Positions 17,719 to 25,504 of a stretch of 64,000 nt of DNA are shown in pieces. How positions within the stretch are numbered: the first letter of the stretch is position 1; each line of letters opens with the position of its first letter. Below the pieces are notes generated by a model. It was not told the origin of the DNA and ran no database searches. It saw only the letters and a program-made list of their open reading frames with translations. This DNA is from Porticoccus sp963974675 (GTDB lineage Bacteria > Pseudomonadota > Gammaproteobacteria > Pseudomonadales > Porticoccaceae): contig CAXBDQ010000003.1 of the NCBI GenBank assembly GCA_963974675.1, positions 1 to 64,000 on the forward strand, read 5' to 3'. The translations under genes were made by a program, and so were the position numbers.

Positions 17719-18024
17719 TCACAGCCCTGAGTAGTAAGCGGCTAGGTCTTCAGCATCTTGGTCCGTGAGTGTTTTCACCATATTAGACATCATTGGATCA
17801 CTACGTTGACCATCACGGAAAGCTTTTATCTGCTTCGCTAAATAGGCAGCCTTTTGTCCGGCAAGGTTTGGCCACAGACCATTCATACTAATACCCTCTG
17901 CCCCATGGCATCCTGCACATACGGCAGACAAACCCTTTCCAGCAGCGGCATCACCTGCAGCTATGGCATGACTTCCGGCAGTGAATAATGCTATGCCCAT
18001 TATGGTTCCGATCAGTTTTTTCAT
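17719..18024 (-). CDS. Small periplasmic class I cytochrome c
   Basis: This 101-residue protein has a Sec signal peptide (about 1-22, ending in SHAIAA) and a single c-type heme domain. The heme-binding motif is CAGCH (CxxCH) near residue 36, and a methionine ligand is likely in SDPMMSNMVKTL. Size and sequence fit the cytochrome c553/c5 group of electron carriers that feed terminal oxidases. It lies downstream of the heme A synthase and NnrS genes on the same strand. The 223-base gap before it makes a separate promoter likely. The redox partner cannot be told from sequence. Confidence 0.9.
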   Translation of the reverse strand: MKKLIGTIMGIALFTAGSHAIAAGDAAAGKGLSAVCAGCHGAEGISMNGLWPNLAGQKAAYLAKQIKAFRDGQRSDPMMSNMVKTLTDQDAEDLAAYYSGL

Positions 18025-18247
18025 AGTTAACGCTCCTATTTATGCAACTATCTTATGTCTGGAAATATCTTGGGATAAAAAATCCAGCAAAGGTGCAATT
18101 GTTTGATGTAACCTTTCAATGTGTACCACAATTTTTTAAATTTTACCAGAAGTATTAATAATAGGTTGTAAAAATTCTGTGAGTCGAGTCTATAGCTTCT
18201 TCATAGAATAACTTTTGGCAAAATAGCTCTATACTCGATTTTTCTTG

Positions 18248-19288
18248 CTACCCCTTTTTATTAAAGCTTAAACACTGGCTTACAAACAAAGAAGCTGTGA
18301 ACAAAGCAATTGCTCCGCTTTGATGTGCAGCCGCCAAAGGTACTGGTACATGCATGAGTAGTGTCGAAATGCCAAGGGTTACCTGAATCAGCAATAAAGC
18401 CACCAAACAATATATGCCTCTATGTAATATCCTTGAGTCTGTTTTTCTTAATACGATAAAACTAAAGCCCATAATAAGGACAAACAGGGTATAAGCAAAG
18501 ATTCGGTGGTTAAACTGAATGGTTGTTATATCTTCAAATGTGGCTAACCACGCGGGATTTGTACTAAATAACCCGGGCGGAATAAAAGAATCTCCCATTA
18601 GAGGGAATGTGGGATAAGCTAAACCTGCATGGGTACCAGCCACCAATCCTCCAGACAGTATCATTAAAAATATCAAACCGCTGAGAAGGAAGGCAAAACG
18701 CTTAATACTTTGTCCTTGTATCGCAACCATCTTGTTAATGGATAAAAGACCAAACGCTACCCAGAGGATGTAGCCATAAATAATGACCGCTGCACCGAGG
18801 TGGGCTGTTAACCGATATTGGCTGACCCTTGGGTTATCTACCAGCCCGCTTTTAACCATGTACCATCCCAACAGGCCCTGAAGGCCGCCTAATACAAACA
18901 TGACGATCAGTTTAGGTGTCAGGCCAGTTTTTATGCGCTTTTTAAAGTAGAAGAATAAAAAAGGCAGTAGAAAAATGAGGCCGATGAGTCGACCCAGGAC
19001 ACGATGTAGATATTCGTACATAAAAATCGATTTAAACTCATCAACTGTCATTTGATGGTTTATTTTTTGGTACTCGGGAAATTGTTGATACTGGTGAAAG
19101 GTTGCTTGCCACGCGGCCTCATTGAGAGGGGGTATTACGCCGATTAGAGGCTTCCATTCCACCATGGAAAGCCCAGAATGCGTCAGCCGAGTCACCCCGC
19201 CGAGCATTATCATGGAAAAAATGACACCGGCGCAAAGCAATAGCCACAAGGCAATTTGACGGTTATAGCGGTCTTCGTTGTTCAGCAT
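18248..19288 (-). CDS. ctaA: Heme A synthase (COX15/CtaA family)
   Basis: Heme A synthase oxidises the methyl group of heme O to the formyl of heme A for aa3-type cytochrome oxidases. This 346-residue membrane protein has about eight helices. Its N-terminal part (LGGVTRLTHSGLSMVEWKP, EFKSIFMYEYLHRVLGRLIG) matches the longer Cox15-like type found in alphaproteobacteria and mitochondria. The heme-ligand histidines fall in YEYLHRVLGR, RLTAHLGAA, QFNHRIFAY and AAHQSGA. Oxidase subunits and heme O synthase are not in the window, so the gene stands apart from its usual cluster. It may be read with the upstream nnrS gene, 81 bases away. Confidence 0.92.
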   Translation of the reverse strand: MLNNEDRYNRQIALWLLLCAGVIFSMIMLGGVTRLTHSGLSMVEWKPLIGVIPPLNEAAWQATFHQYQQFPEYQKINHQMTVDEFKSIFMYEYLHRVLGRLIGLIFLLPFLFFYFKKRIKTGLTPKLIVMFVLGGLQGLLGWYMVKSGLVDNPRVSQYRLTAHLGAAVIIYGYILWVAFGLLSINKMVAIQGQSIKRFAFLLSGLIFLMILSGGLVAGTHAGLAYPTFPLMGDSFIPPGLFSTNPAWLATFEDITTIQFNHRIFAYTLFVLIMGFSFIVLRKTDSRILHRGIYCLVALLLIQVTLGISTLLMHVPVPLAAAHQSGAIALFTASLFVSQCLSFNKKG

Positions 19289-19369
19289 AATTCGAAAGTT
19301 CTTTGAGGCTAGAAAAAGTCACCCGGTATTGTAGTGAAATCCGCATTTCAATCAACAGTATGATGGGGC

Positions 19370-20566
19370 CTAGCCAGGTTTTCCATCTGCTCTAGGTCTT
19401 GTTAAGACCGGCCAGTAAATCCATACGAAGGCTACATAGGCAAACAGCCAGCATATGGCGCTGAGAATATACCATGGGGTTAGCTGACTGGTGATGAGAG
19501 GAGGGATGACCCTCATCACTGTCGCGGCCATAAGAGCAATGTAGCCAAAGGTCATCCAAGTGCCTACATTTAAAGTGCGCCCCGTGTGACCAAGAGATAC
19601 GCGGCTAATCATTGCTAGAATCATTAAGCCCATGCCGCCTACAGTCAGGCCGTGTAATGAGCTGGTAAGAGGAATGCTTATCTTAAAATGGTACAAGGTC
19701 AATAAGCCCAAACTCAGAATAATGAACAAATAGGCGAGATGTAATGACCAAAGCAGGGGATTTTTGAGAGTTAATTCACCCCTCCATCTTCCAATGCGTA
19801 TTGCATTTGCAACTACTGAGATTAACAGTAAAAAGCCTTGATGAGACTGGGGTTGTAAGTTCTGTGTTATAAGGCTGTAAACTGTTACCAGTAGCAGGGG
19901 GACAATAGCAAGTAGCTCTATGGCCACGATAGGTTGAGGTTTCTTAAGCCCCAGGGCATTGGTAGTAAAGAAAGGGATGACTCGACCACCCATGACTATA
20001 ATGATTAAGGTTATAAGTAAAATAGTTCCTTGGGTATCGGGAAGAGAAAATGCCTCTCCTTGCATCAATCGATAATGAGCGTGTCCGTTAGTCCAAGCCA
20101 TTAATAGCAATAGCGGTACGAAGGCTAAATTTCGCCACAGTTTTGTCTTGATAATAGGATAGCTTAATGTAATGGCGGCAATGAGCAAAAAGCTTGTGTC
20201 CAGCACGGCAATAGCTATTTCTGGAATCACTGGAAAAAGTACCAATAGCCGCCCTGCCAGCCAAATGATGAACAAGAGAGCTAATGGCCATCCTGATAGG
20301 CCCGGGACACCACTCCAGTTTTGAACGGCCGTGAGCAAAAAACCAACAATAATCGCTGAGACAAAGCCAAATAACATTTCATGTCCATGCCACCAATACC
20401 AACCACCCAGAGGTTGCCACATAGATGTGGGGTTGTATAAAAACATAGCCCAAAGAGATAGGGCTAAGATTGAAAATAAGCTGCCAAACAAAAAGAATGG
20501 ACGAAAAGCCAGTCTAAATAAGGGCAATTTTCTTTCTTCTTGCTGGCGGTCGATGATATTTACCAT
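19370..20566 (-). CDS. NnrS family heme-copper membrane protein
   Basis: NnrS proteins are multi-pass inner-membrane proteins that bind heme and copper and protect bacteria against nitric oxide stress; their exact reaction is unsettled. The 398-residue protein has about twelve hydrophobic helices and the family hallmarks FRPFFLFGSLF, WWHGHEMLFGFVSAIIVGFLLTA and WSGVPGLSG near the N-terminus, then GRVIPFFTTNAL, SLHGLTVGGMGLMILAMISRVSLGHTGR-type segments and a C-terminal helix pair. The family is often NO-regulated through NnrR/NsrR. No such regulator is adjacent, but the divergent upstream region has striking direct repeats. Confidence 0.9.
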   Translation of the reverse strand: MVNIIDRQQEERKLPLFRLAFRPFFLFGSLFSILALSLWAMFLYNPTSMWQPLGGWYWWHGHEMLFGFVSAIIVGFLLTAVQNWSGVPGLSGWPLALLFIIWLAGRLLVLFPVIPEIAIAVLDTSFLLIAAITLSYPIIKTKLWRNLAFVPLLLLMAWTNGHAHYRLMQGEAFSLPDTQGTILLITLIIIVMGGRVIPFFTTNALGLKKPQPIVAIELLAIVPLLLVTVYSLITQNLQPQSHQGFLLLISVVANAIRIGRWRGELTLKNPLLWSLHLAYLFIILSLGLLTLYHFKISIPLTSSLHGLTVGGMGLMILAMISRVSLGHTGRTLNVGTWMTFGYIALMAATVMRVIPPLITSQLTPWYILSAICWLFAYVAFVWIYWPVLTRPRADGKPG

Positions 20567-20642
20567 TCGAGCTAACCTTTATTGTTTGTTTTTGGCGTTT
20601 GATGGGATTCTTTGTTTGGAAACACTAAAGTATCATTGAATT

Positions 20643-20715
20643 TACCACAACCATTCTCAGGTGGTAGAAAAGTATAAGGTGGTAGAACATATCTAGGTGT
20701 TAGATCGTCTCGATC
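20643..20715. promoter_or_regulatory. Three 18-bp-spaced direct repeats plus palindrome between nnrS and hydrolase
   Basis: AGGTGGTAGAA occurs at 20659-20669 and 20677-20687, and a variant AGGTGTTAGAT at 20695-20705, each exactly 18 bases apart. An inverted TACCAC lies at 20643-20648 facing the first copy, and a palindrome GATCG-TCT-CGATC follows at 20703-20715. They lie in the divergent control region, 77-149 bases upstream of nnrS and 71-143 bases upstream of the hydrolase gene. They look like an array of regulator sites. No matching regulator is known to me. Confidence 0.5.
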
Positions 20716-20785
20716 CTATACGAATCAAATTTTTGAATGTATTTTTGTTTAACGGGTATTTAGTTTCAACTATAGGTTACAAATA

Positions 20786-21580
20786 ATGCCAGCAGTAAAC
20801 GTGAATGGAGTAACAATTGCTTATGTGGATCAAGGGCAGGGTGAGCCGGTCATACTTTTACATGGTCTGGGTATCAGTCGAGAAGATTGGCAGCCACAGA
20901 TAAAATATCTTAGTCAGCATTACCGAGTGATAGCACCAGACTTCAGGGGGCACGGAGAGTCGGAAAAGCCTGATACCAATTACAGTATTCCTATTCATGC
21001 AGCAGATATCTCGGCATTAATGGATAAGTTAGGGCTTGGTGCCGCCCATATTGTCGGGCTTTCTATGGGTGGAATGGTAGCTTTCCAATTAGCCGCTGAT
21101 TCACCCGAACGTTTACTGAGTATGACCATTGTCAATTCCGGGCCAGCATTACCCAACGATACATTTGCCGCTAAAAAAATGCTGTGGATGCGTTTATTAC
21201 TTATTCATTTATTTGGTATGAAGCGTTTTGGGCGAAAAGTCGCTGAAAACATGTTCGCCAGTGATGGACATGACCACTTGATTGAATCACTGGCGGCTCA
21301 GATTGCCAGCAACCCAAAAAAAATCTATTTGCGTAATTTGAAATCATTGTTTGGATGGAGTGTATTGCCCCAGTTATCCACTATAAAAACGCCTACGTTA
21401 ATGTTAACCGGCGATAAGGACTATTCACCGGTGGCGATAAAACAAATCATCGTTGATGCAATGCAGAATGCTAAGTTGGTGGTAATTAAGGATTCAGGTC
21501 ATGGTACGCCCATTGAAAAACCTGAGGAAACCAATGCCGCAATTGAGGCGTTTATTCGTGGTTGTTCAGCCAGTGAGTGA
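20786..21580 (+). CDS. Alpha/beta-fold hydrolase
   Basis: The 264-residue protein has a complete alpha/beta-hydrolase core: oxyanion region LLHGLGISREDW, the GHGESEKPD loop, nucleophile elbow GLSMGG with the catalytic Ser near residue 95, an acid in LTGDKDYS, and His in DSGHGTPIEKPEE. It resembles 3-oxoadipate enol-lactonase and related esterases, but the substrate cannot be assigned. No aromatic-degradation genes are nearby. The ATG is preceded by a weak purine stretch. Its last 29 bases overlap the end of the convergent patatin gene. Confidence 0.88.
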   Translation: MPAVNVNGVTIAYVDQGQGEPVILLHGLGISREDWQPQIKYLSQHYRVIAPDFRGHGESEKPDTNYSIPIHAADISALMDKLGLGAAHIVGLSMGGMVAFQLAADSPERLLSMTIVNSGPALPNDTFAAKKMLWMRLLLIHLFGMKRFGRKVAENMFASDGHDHLIESLAAQIASNPKKIYLRNLKSLFGWSVLPQLSTIKTPTLMLTGDKDYSPVAIKQIIVDAMQNAKLVVIKDSGHGTPIEKPEETNAAIEAFIRGCSASE

Positions 21581-22385
21581 TTTTTTCTTTCAATGGTTGT
21601 TTGATGGTCTCAGCTATGTTGAAGACTTCATTAGCGCGGTAAAATTCAAGGACTCGTAGTTTTCCCACATTGGGTTCAAAATAAATATCTGGGGTCATTG
21701 CTTCTAGTTTTTCTCTGATAATGCTCTTTTGCATAATTTGGTAGGTGTTGAAAACAGCTTCAGATAACGAGGGCATTTTTTCAGAAACCGTGCGTTCACC
21801 AATCACATCAATGGCAATTACCAGGTCGCATTCCTTGGGCAGGATATCGAACGGTACTGGATTTACAGCACCGCCATCGATCAGTACTCGGCGATTTATT
21901 TTTACCGGTTCAAATAAACCGGGTAGGGACATGCTGGCACGAATGGCAGGGATTAATGCCCCCTTGCCTAAAATGACTTGCTCTCGGCTCCAAAAATCTG
22001 AGGCGACCACTTGAAGTGGGATGTCCAAATCAGAAAAGCGGGTAGCATGTACAGATTCAAACAAGTAGGTCAGCAGGTTTTCTACGCGTAACAACCCAGG
22101 TCCACGAAATTGTGGTCCAATGAAATCAAGCCATTTGAAGATGTGTTTGCGGGTGACAATATGTTTGAGAGACTCATTATCTCGAAGGCTGAATTCCAGA
22201 AAAATTTCTCTCATCTCTGACGTAGGCATACCTGCGCAATACATCGCGCCAATTAATGCCCCGATACTTGTGCCAGTCACGAAGGAGGGTTTCAGGTCCA
22301 TTTCCTCGAGCGCCTCAAGTACCAGAATATGGCTGATACCTTTAGCTCCGCCACCACCAAGCGCTATGCCTATTTTCCTATTCAT
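21552..22385 (-). CDS. rssA: Patatin-like phospholipase RssA
   Basis: This 277-residue protein belongs to the patatin lipid-acyl-hydrolase family. It has the oxyanion glycine loop ALGGGGAKGISH at the N-terminus, the nucleophile motif GTSIGAL with catalytic Ser near residue 42, and the catalytic Asp in IDGGAVNPVP. The overall pattern (HILVLEALEEMDLKPSFVTG) fits the RssA/YchK group. Its substrate is not known; membrane phospholipid is likely from the family. No signal peptide or membrane segment is seen, so it should be cytoplasmic. It is not next to rssB. The 3' end overlaps the convergent hydrolase gene by 29 bases. Confidence 0.85.
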   Translation of the reverse strand: MNRKIGIALGGGGAKGISHILVLEALEEMDLKPSFVTGTSIGALIGAMYCAGMPTSEMREIFLEFSLRDNESLKHIVTRKHIFKWLDFIGPQFRGPGLLRVENLLTYLFESVHATRFSDLDIPLQVVASDFWSREQVILGKGALIPAIRASMSLPGLFEPVKINRRVLIDGGAVNPVPFDILPKECDLVIAIDVIGERTVSEKMPSLSEAVFNTYQIMQKSIIREKLEAMTPDIYFEPNVGKLRVLEFYRANEVFNIAETIKQPLKEKITHWLNNHE

Positions 22386-22474
22386 ACCACCCTCATAATA
22401 ATTAAATTAATAGACGCGAGTTGATTTGCCACAGTAATTACGGTTTATTGGCTCCCAATTAAGATAATAGTTGG

Positions 22475-23188
22475 ATGTATGTTGTGAAAAATACCCGTAT
22501 TAAGCTTCATCCCTCTTGGCTGGCGGCTATGGGGAGTGAATTTGATAAGCCCTATATGATACAACTAAAGCAGTTCTTGGCAGAGGAAAAAGCGAAAGGT
22601 AAAGTGATTTATCCTGCAGGGTCTAACTGGTTTTCGGCATTTAATGACACGCCGTTTGACCAGGTTAAAGTTGTGATCTTAGGACAGGACCCTTATCACG
22701 GGCCTCACCAAGCACATGGTTTATGTTTTTCTGTTCGTCCCGGTGTGGCCATTCCACCCTCGTTGCGAAATATGTGTCAGGAGTTACAAAGTGATCTGGA
22801 TATACCTTTACCAGAGCATGGATGCCTGACTCATTGGGCTCAGCAAGGTGTTTTGCTGCTAAACGCTACTCTGACGGTTGAGCAGGGTAATGCTGGAGCC
22901 CATCAGGGAAAAGGTTGGGAACAATTTACGGATAGAGCAGTACAAGCGTTAAATGAGCAGCGAGAGGGGCTGGTCTTTCTATTATGGGGAAGTTATGCCC
23001 AAAAGAAAGGTGCTTTTATTGATACATCTAAGCACTTGGTTCTAAAGGCTCCACACCCTTCACCGCTTTCTGCTTATCGAGGTTTTTTTGGATGCAAACA
23101 CTTTTCTCAGGTAAATCAATACCTCAAGCAGCGAGGTTTAGTATCCATTGATTGGCAGTTGCCACCAGTGAATGAGGTGGCGGTGTAG
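22475..23188 (+). CDS. ung: Uracil-DNA glycosylase, family 1
   Basis: Ung removes uracil from DNA and starts base-excision repair. The 237-residue protein carries the water-activating motif GQDPYHGPHQAHGL, with the catalytic Asp near residue 70, the FLLWGSYAQKKGA uracil-binding stretch, and the HPSPLSAYRGFFGC leucine loop. All family 1 hallmarks are intact and the length is normal. The first ATG is used because the N-terminal helix (HPSWLAAMGSEFDKPYM) aligns with other Ung proteins from there. It stands as a single gene convergent with the small membrane protein gene. Confidence 0.97.
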   Translation: MYVVKNTRIKLHPSWLAAMGSEFDKPYMIQLKQFLAEEKAKGKVIYPAGSNWFSAFNDTPFDQVKVVILGQDPYHGPHQAHGLCFSVRPGVAIPPSLRNMCQELQSDLDIPLPEHGCLTHWAQQGVLLLNATLTVEQGNAGAHQGKGWEQFTDRAVQALNEQREGLVFLLWGSYAQKKGAFIDTSKHLVLKAPHPSPLSAYRGFFGCKHFSQVNQYLKQRGLVSIDWQLPPVNEVAV

Positions 23189-23220
23189 AGGTGTGATAAG
23201 TCAAGTGAAGGGGGCAGCAG

Positions 23221-23640
23221 CTAGGATTCTACTTTTAAGGGTGGGTGATTACCTTTGGCTCGAATCCAGTTAATACCTTGTAACACAGAAGGGTGGGCGA
23301 CTATGCGTCGTTCAAGTAAATATTTTCCGGGATAATCGAGTAGTAACAACCCCGCAGCAAGGGTTAAAAGCCCTTGTCCAGGTAAAAACAACATCAAAAT
23401 TCCACCACAAATCAAGAATAAGCCCAACAGATTCTTCCCTATGAGCAATAGTAAGCGTACGGCAGGGTGACGTGCTTTCAAGTGAGTGGGGCTTCGGCTG
23501 TGGTGTAAAAAATAATCCTCTGGAATCAAGCCTAAAAGCCAAGGTAGGACAAGTAGGCTTCCAACAAAAGTGATTAACGATACTATACCGAGCCAGGTAA
23601 ATAGCGTTTGGTGTTCAGCGAGCCATTCGAGCATAGGCAA
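23221..23640 (-). CDS. Small membrane protein, PGPGW-like
   Basis: The 139-residue product has three or four hydrophobic helices: about 13-37, 64-84 and 87-102. The segment LFLPGQGLLTLAAGLLLLDY followed by a PGK turn and a basic ERR patch resembles the PGPGW transmembrane family of unknown function. The C-terminal tail (VLQGINWIRAKGNHPPL) is hydrophilic and probably cytoplasmic. It lies between convergent ung and same-strand ygfZ, 81 bases downstream of ygfZ. No function can be given. Confidence 0.7.
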   Translation of the reverse strand: MPMLEWLAEHQTLFTWLGIVSLITFVGSLLVLPWLLGLIPEDYFLHHSRSPTHLKARHPAVRLLLLIGKNLLGLFLICGGILMLFLPGQGLLTLAAGLLLLDYPGKYLLERRIVAHPSVLQGINWIRAKGNHPPLKVES

Positions 23641-23721
23641 TTCTATTTTCCAGTTTATCCATAACTCTCAGATGTAACGTGAGTCATAGGATCAAGGTAT
23701 TGGATAGACTATAGAGCTGAG

Positions 23722-24711
23722 CTATAGGTTTGCATCATAGGGTAGAGATTGATACTGGATGGATTGTATGTCCCCGTGACCAATGATCAGTTGATTGCCT
23801 TGCGGGGCAGTCTCTGTCAGTACCAATAATAACTCCATAGAATTTTCATCGACATGAACCGCTTTTACCACGTTGCCTATGCTTTGCTCCTGCCCAGGTA
23901 GGTAGCAGGCAGTTCCCGAGCTTGGCAACTCCCCACCCTGTATGGTTGCACGATACATTTTACGTTTTAGTTTGCCCAAGTATTTCATGCGAGCGACAAT
24001 CTCTTGGCCGGTGTAACAGCCTTTTTTAAAGCTGATAGCCTCCAGAGCTTGAAGGTTAAGCATTTGCGGGATAAACATATCTGATGTTTCTGTCTGAAGT
24101 GTTCCTAGTCCTGCTTGAATATCTTGCAATATCCAAAACTCGGTGCCGACAGCAGTCGCTTTTTCGCTGAGTTGTATCCATAGGGACTGGGCCTGTTCTT
24201 CTGGAACGATAAGTAATTGTCGTCCATCTTTATATCGATAAGTTGAAGCAGCTGTGGGTATTTTTTCTTGACGATCTACAGGAAAATTCGCAACACCAAT
24301 CAGTTGATATTGTTCACTGGCATCCGTTAGTTGTACTTTAAAAAAAGCTGCGAATTTGGAAAGTTCATCGATTGTCTGTGTTATCAATGACCGATCCATA
24401 ACCATAAGTAACTGTTGGTCTCTCAGCTCATGTAGCTGAAAGTTTGTCAGCATTCGCCCTTTAGGGTTACAGCGTGCTCCCAGCATACTGAGGTCCGGAG
24501 TTAGCTGTAGGACATCACAGGTCACCTGTCCTTGCAAAAAGCGTTTGGTGTCGGGGCCTTCAAGCGCAATGATACCTAGGTGGATCAGTGGGGAGAGGGT
24601 GCTTGATTTTTGTAGGCTAGGATAATTACTCGTGCTTTCGGTGAAAAAGATGTTTTCCTCACCCAAAATGGTAGCGCCTTGCTGCTGTAAAAAAGTATGC
24701 CAGTTGTTCAT
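23722..24711 (-). CDS. ygfZ: Folate-binding YgfZ, iron-sulfur cluster protein repair/assembly factor
   Basis: YgfZ is a tetrahydrofolate-dependent protein related to the aminomethyltransferase GcvT that supports certain iron-sulfur enzymes such as MiaB. The 329-residue protein has the family signature KKGCYTGQEIVARMKYLGK with its conserved cysteine, and the N-terminal IIALEGPDTKRFLQGQVTCD segment. Upstream and divergent is sdhE, a succinate dehydrogenase assembly factor; this pairing is common in gammaproteobacteria. A small membrane-protein gene follows 81 bases downstream. Length is normal. Confidence 0.95.
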   Translation of the reverse strand: MNNWHTFLQQQGATILGEENIFFTESTSNYPSLQKSSTLSPLIHLGIIALEGPDTKRFLQGQVTCDVLQLTPDLSMLGARCNPKGRMLTNFQLHELRDQQLLMVMDRSLITQTIDELSKFAAFFKVQLTDASEQYQLIGVANFPVDRQEKIPTAASTYRYKDGRQLLIVPEEQAQSLWIQLSEKATAVGTEFWILQDIQAGLGTLQTETSDMFIPQMLNLQALEAISFKKGCYTGQEIVARMKYLGKLKRKMYRATIQGGELPSSGTACYLPGQEQSIGNVVKAVHVDENSMELLLVLTETAPQGNQLIIGHGDIQSIQYQSLPYDANL

Positions 24712-24812
24712 GTCTACCCTGATTCAATAAAGGCATATATCTTAGTGGGTAAACCTAGTCAGTTCCACTATAATGCCGGTCCTTTCAATGGCAAATAGAT
24801 AGGTGAGGGCAG

Positions 24813-25058
24813 ATGGAGAGGAACCGACTTTTTTGGGCGAGCCGCCGAGGTATGCTTGAGTTGGATCTCGTGCTTTTACCCTTTTTGGAAAAAATTTATC
24901 CAACGTTAGAACAGGATGACAAGGAGCGTTACTGGCGATTGCTAGATAGTGAAGATCAGGATATGTTTGGATGGTTTCTCAAGCGTAAGAATCCCGATGA
25001 CCCAGATTTGCTGAAGATAGTGCAGATTATTCGTGACACTCGATCACAAACCCGTTGA
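24813..25058 (+). CDS. sdhE: FAD assembly factor SdhE
   Basis: SdhE attaches FAD covalently to succinate dehydrogenase SdhA and fumarate reductase FrdA. The 81-residue protein has the signature RRGMLELDLVL near the N-terminus, then the LLDSEDQDMFGWFL helix, as in other SdhE proteins. It is divergent from ygfZ, and its 3' end overlaps the following ygfX-like gene by 26 bases, the same order as in other gammaproteobacteria. Nearby nadB encodes another FAD enzyme of the same fold family, though SdhE is not known to act on it. Confidence 0.95.
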   Translation: MERNRLFWASRRGMLELDLVLLPFLEKIYPTLEQDDKERYWRLLDSEDQDMFGWFLKRKNPDDPDLLKIVQIIRDTRSQTR

Positions 25059-25485
25059 ACTTAACCTAAAGCTCTCTAAGTATTTGCTGCGATGGATATT
25101 TGTTATCCATGCCTTGGCTTCACTCGCTGTATTGGTTTTGGGTCATTCGCTATTAATAGGCTTTATTCTACAGTTAGCCATTGCCGGTAATTTTTTCTTA
25201 ACCTATCGGCGCTGGCAAAAACCTCTCTGCGAAAAAATTATTTGTGATAATGGTCGTTTTAGTCTTGTGATTTTAGGCGTCACGGTGGAGGACGTTGAAC
25301 TTCGTCAGTTTTATTTTTTCGGCCAGCTTTGCGTCATTAGTTTTAAATACCGTGATAGGCGAGGCTGCAGAGCTTTAAGTACTATTCCTTTGTTACCAGA
25401 CAGCTGTGATGCAGCTTCTCTTAGGCAATTGAGACAGTTGTTGTTACAGAGAAAGGTATGCTCACCCAATATAAGTAAATACTAG
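25033..25485 (+). CDS. YgfX/CptA-like membrane protein
   Basis: This 150-residue protein has two adjacent hydrophobic helices (about 18-55) followed by a soluble domain, the layout of the YgfX (CptA) family that is encoded right after sdhE in many gammaproteobacteria. Sequence identity to E. coli YgfX is not obvious, so position and topology are the main evidence. The GTG start overlaps sdhE by 26 bases, so translation is probably coupled. In E. coli, YgfX has been proposed as a toxin acting on FtsZ and MreB with SdhE (YgfY) as antidote. Whether that holds here is unknown. Confidence 0.7.
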   Translation: MTLDHKPVELNLKLSKYLLRWIFVIHALASLAVLVLGHSLLIGFILQLAIAGNFFLTYRRWQKPLCEKIICDNGRFSLVILGVTVEDVELRQFYFFGQLCVISFKYRDRRGCRALSTIPLLPDSCDAASLRQLRQLLLQRKVCSPNISKY

Positions 25486-25504
25486 AAGCATTGATGATCC
25501 GGGC

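Noticed and set aside
20659..20705. CRISPR-like spacing of repeats
   Set aside because: Only three 11-base units at 18-base spacing, with no spacers of proper length and no cas genes. A regulator array is more likely.
25033..25485. sdhE/ygfX as an active toxin-antitoxin system
   Set aside because: Gene order fits, but SdhE's established role is flavinylation, and nothing in the sequence shows toxicity.
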